A DNA stretch of 30,000 bases from assembly GCF_000499385.1 (NCBI RefSeq), contig NW_013653807.1, positions 1-30,000 on the forward strand, written 5' to 3'. The position numbers and the translations under genes are program-made. Shown here one piece after another: positions 28,660 through 30,000 of the stretch. Numbering within the stretch: position 1 is the first letter of the stretch; each line of letters opens with the position of its first letter. This DNA comes from Eimeria necatrix (Eukaryota > Apicomplexa > Conoidasida > Eucoccidiorida > Eimeriidae). The notes under the pieces are model-generated. The model saw only the letters and a list, made by a program, of their open reading frames with translations, was not told the origin of the DNA and ran no database searches.

Positions 28660-28697
28660 TGCTAAACCCTAAACCCTAAACCCTAAACCCTAAATAG
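28660..28697. repeat. telomere-like AAACCCT block, inverted at its end
   Basis: Four AAACCCT heptamers meet one TAGGGTTTAG in the opposite orientation at 28694-28704. Confidence 0.9.
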
Positions 28698-28810
28698 GGT
28701 TTAGCTGCGTAGAGGCTAGCACTACTCCCTGAGGCTCCTCTCTTGTGTCTTTAGTTTTTTTGTGTCTCCTTTTTCTCTGCCTCTAGTCTTTGCTGCTTCT
28801 GTGTCTGTGC

Positions 28811-28863
<53 letters not shown>

Positions 28864-28891
28864 CTCCTAGCGCTACCTGCTGAGCCGCTGC

Positions 28892-28905
28892 AGTGTACGT
28901 ACACC
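28892..28905. promoter_or_regulatory. palindrome AGTGTACGTACACC
   Basis: The core is intact with one arm base changed, in non-coding repeat-rich sequence. Confidence 0.65.
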
Positions 28906-28972
28906 TGAAGTGCAACCCCTGAGGCCCTCTAGCTTTCTGTGGGGCCCCGGCCTTGGCAGCCAAAATGTAAAT

Positions 28973-29108
28973 GGCATTTGCTGTTTGCTGCTGCTGCTGC
29001 GCCTCTGCAGCAGCAGAAGGTATTTGCTGTTTGCTGCTGCTGCTGCGCCTCTGCAGCAGCAGACGGCATTTGCTGCCCCCTGCTGCTGCTGCGCCTCTGC
29101 AGCAGCAG
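28973..29108 (+). repeat. 46-bp tandem triplication
   Basis: Units start at 28973, 29019 and 29065, each GGCATTTGCTG, then CTG triplets, GCGCCTCTG and CAG triplets. The CTG and CAG arms of each unit can form a hairpin. Confidence 0.85.
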
Positions 29109-29209
29109 CCCCAAACTGCGCTGTAAAGTGGCTAAGGACGCACAAGACTGACACCAACAGCAGCAGGAGCAGCAGCAGCAGCAGTAGCAGTAGCAGCAGT
29201 AGCAGCAGC

Positions 29210-29241
<32 letters not shown>

Positions 29242-29427
29242 TAGCAGCAGCAGCGGCAGGCCGTGCAGCCGTCAGCTGCTTTTCGCGCTGCCGTCGCTGC
29301 GGCTGCCTGTCTTGCCGCTGCTGCCAGCTTGGCTGCTGCTGCTTGCTTCGCTGCTGCTGCCGCTTGCTTCGCTGCTGCTGCTGCTGTTGCTGCTGCTGCT
29401 AGGCCGCAAAGTGCCGCCAGCAGCAGC

Positions 29428-29468
<41 letters not shown>

Positions 29469-29602
29469 TCCCGCGCCTCCGGGGTTCCCGAGAGCCCCCT
29501 CCTGTCTGTCTCCCTTCGTCTCCTTTTCTTTTTATTTATTTATATTTATATTTTTGTTTTTATTTTTATTTTTGTTTTAATTTTTCTTTTCAAAATCCCA
29601 AA

Positions 29603-29764
29603 ATGGCTACTCCAGAGGCACTGCCAACAAGTGCTGCCGAGTCTTGCGGTGTCTGTACAGCCGAACCTCCCTATACACCGCAACGGCCAAACGCACTGCC
29701 GACCCCACAGCTGCCAGCCGGTGGGTCAAAAGCGCCACTCCTGCGCACAAACCCTAAACCCTAA
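29603..29764 (+). CDS. possible first exon of an unidentified gene
   Basis: An ATG in good context (CCAAAATGGC) opens MATPEALPTSAAESCGVCTA, a Pro/Ala/Thr-rich, non-repeat sequence. Unspliced it ends in telomere-derived NPKP and a stop; CAGCCG|GTGGGT at about 29720 could be a donor, placing the following AAACCCT block (29748-29800) in an intron. The palindrome-like GGTGTCTGTACAGC (29648-29661) is inside the frame. Confidence 0.3.
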   Translation: MATPEALPTSAAESCGVCTAEPPYTPQRPNALPTPQLPAGGSKAPLLRTNPKP

Positions 29765-30000
29765 ACCCTAAACCCTAAACCCTAAACCCTAAACCCTCCG
29801 CTTTGGGCTGGGAACCCTGAGCCCTAAACCCTTCAGGCCCAACTGCAGCAAAACCGAGGAGCCATGCAAAAGCTTAAAAGGTAAAGGGAAATATCCACGC
29901 ACTGCAGCAGCAGCAGCAGCAGCAGGAACAGCAGCAGAGACAGCAGCAGCAGCAGCAGCAGCGGCAGAGACCGCTTCAACAGCAGCAAAGACAGCGCCAA
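29748..30000. repeat. telomere-like block then CAG runs to the window end
   Basis: AAACCCT heptamers at 29748-29800, degenerate ones to 29830, then CAG runs at 29903-29920 and 29940-29962. Confidence 0.85.

Larger units (their letters stand above)
27..29962. repeat. dispersed (CAG)n/(CTG)n microsatellites
   Basis: Longest uninterrupted or near-uninterrupted runs are at about 27-60, 1664-1716, 1731-1771, 2164-2215, 5470-5512, 5848-5905, 8755-8798, 12105-12182, 12228-12282, 12460-12512, 13413-13503, 15375-15425, 15523-15582, 16690-16738, 18411-18455, 20797-20832, 21143-21177, 23150-23186, 23986-24030, 25620-25672, 28298-28343, 28450-28492, 29156-29254 and 29430-29466. They occur in exons (poly-Ala/Gln/Ser/Leu/Cys depending on frame), introns and spacers. 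CAG and CTG runs are often adjacent (2164-2215, 12228-12282, 13413-13503), forming inverted repeats. Confidence 0.95.

Overview
The window looks like nuclear DNA of an apicomplexan of the genus Eimeria, from a repeat-rich chromosome segment. The evidence is dense CAG/CTG runs inside and outside coding sequence, many interstitial TTTAGGG/AAACCCT blocks (the apicomplexan telomere heptamer), TGCATGCA arrays, and multi-exon genes interrupted by poly-Ala, poly-Gln and poly-Ser. This assignment is by pattern recognition; no search was run. I saw no rRNA, tRNA, CRISPR array or insertion sequence.

Layout. (1) 1-1.47 kb: GC-rich repeats and an uncertain minus-strand exon. (2) 1,472-4,497 (+): a six-exon gene for the cytosolic tRNA 2-thiolation protein CTU2/NCS2, rebuilt from conserved blocks and splice phases. 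(3) 4.5-5.33 kb: convergent gene junction bounded by telomere-like arrays. (4) 5,331-17,502 (-): a very long, exon-rich locus encoding an unidentified helical, Leu-rich protein. Its last three exons (8,319-5,331) encode a membrane segment and a Lys/Ser-rich tail, and may be the 3' end of the same gene or a separate gene. (5) 17.6-20.3 kb: gene-poor, packed with telomere-like blocks, with one small plus-strand two-exon candidate. (6) 20,414-26,448 (+): a ten-exon DEAD-box RNA helicase. All ten exons are phase-compatible, summing to 2,502 nt or 833 codons plus stop, and the helicase motifs appear in order. (7) 26.45-27.6 kb: a 5-bp-period satellite. (8) 27.6-30 kb: AT-rich sequence, a Gln-rich ORF and further repeats.

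Main observations. Introns are largely filled with one simple repeat class each: telomere heptamer, TAGC, ATGC, GGGGCCCC, CAG/CTG or homopurine. Most of these are self-complementary. A dispersed palindrome, GGTGTACGTACACC and close variants, occurs about 20 times. It lies upstream of genes, inside introns, inside exons, and at least twice exactly over a 5' splice site that reading-frame phase supports. I know of no description of this element as a splice-associated palindrome; that is the most interesting lead here.
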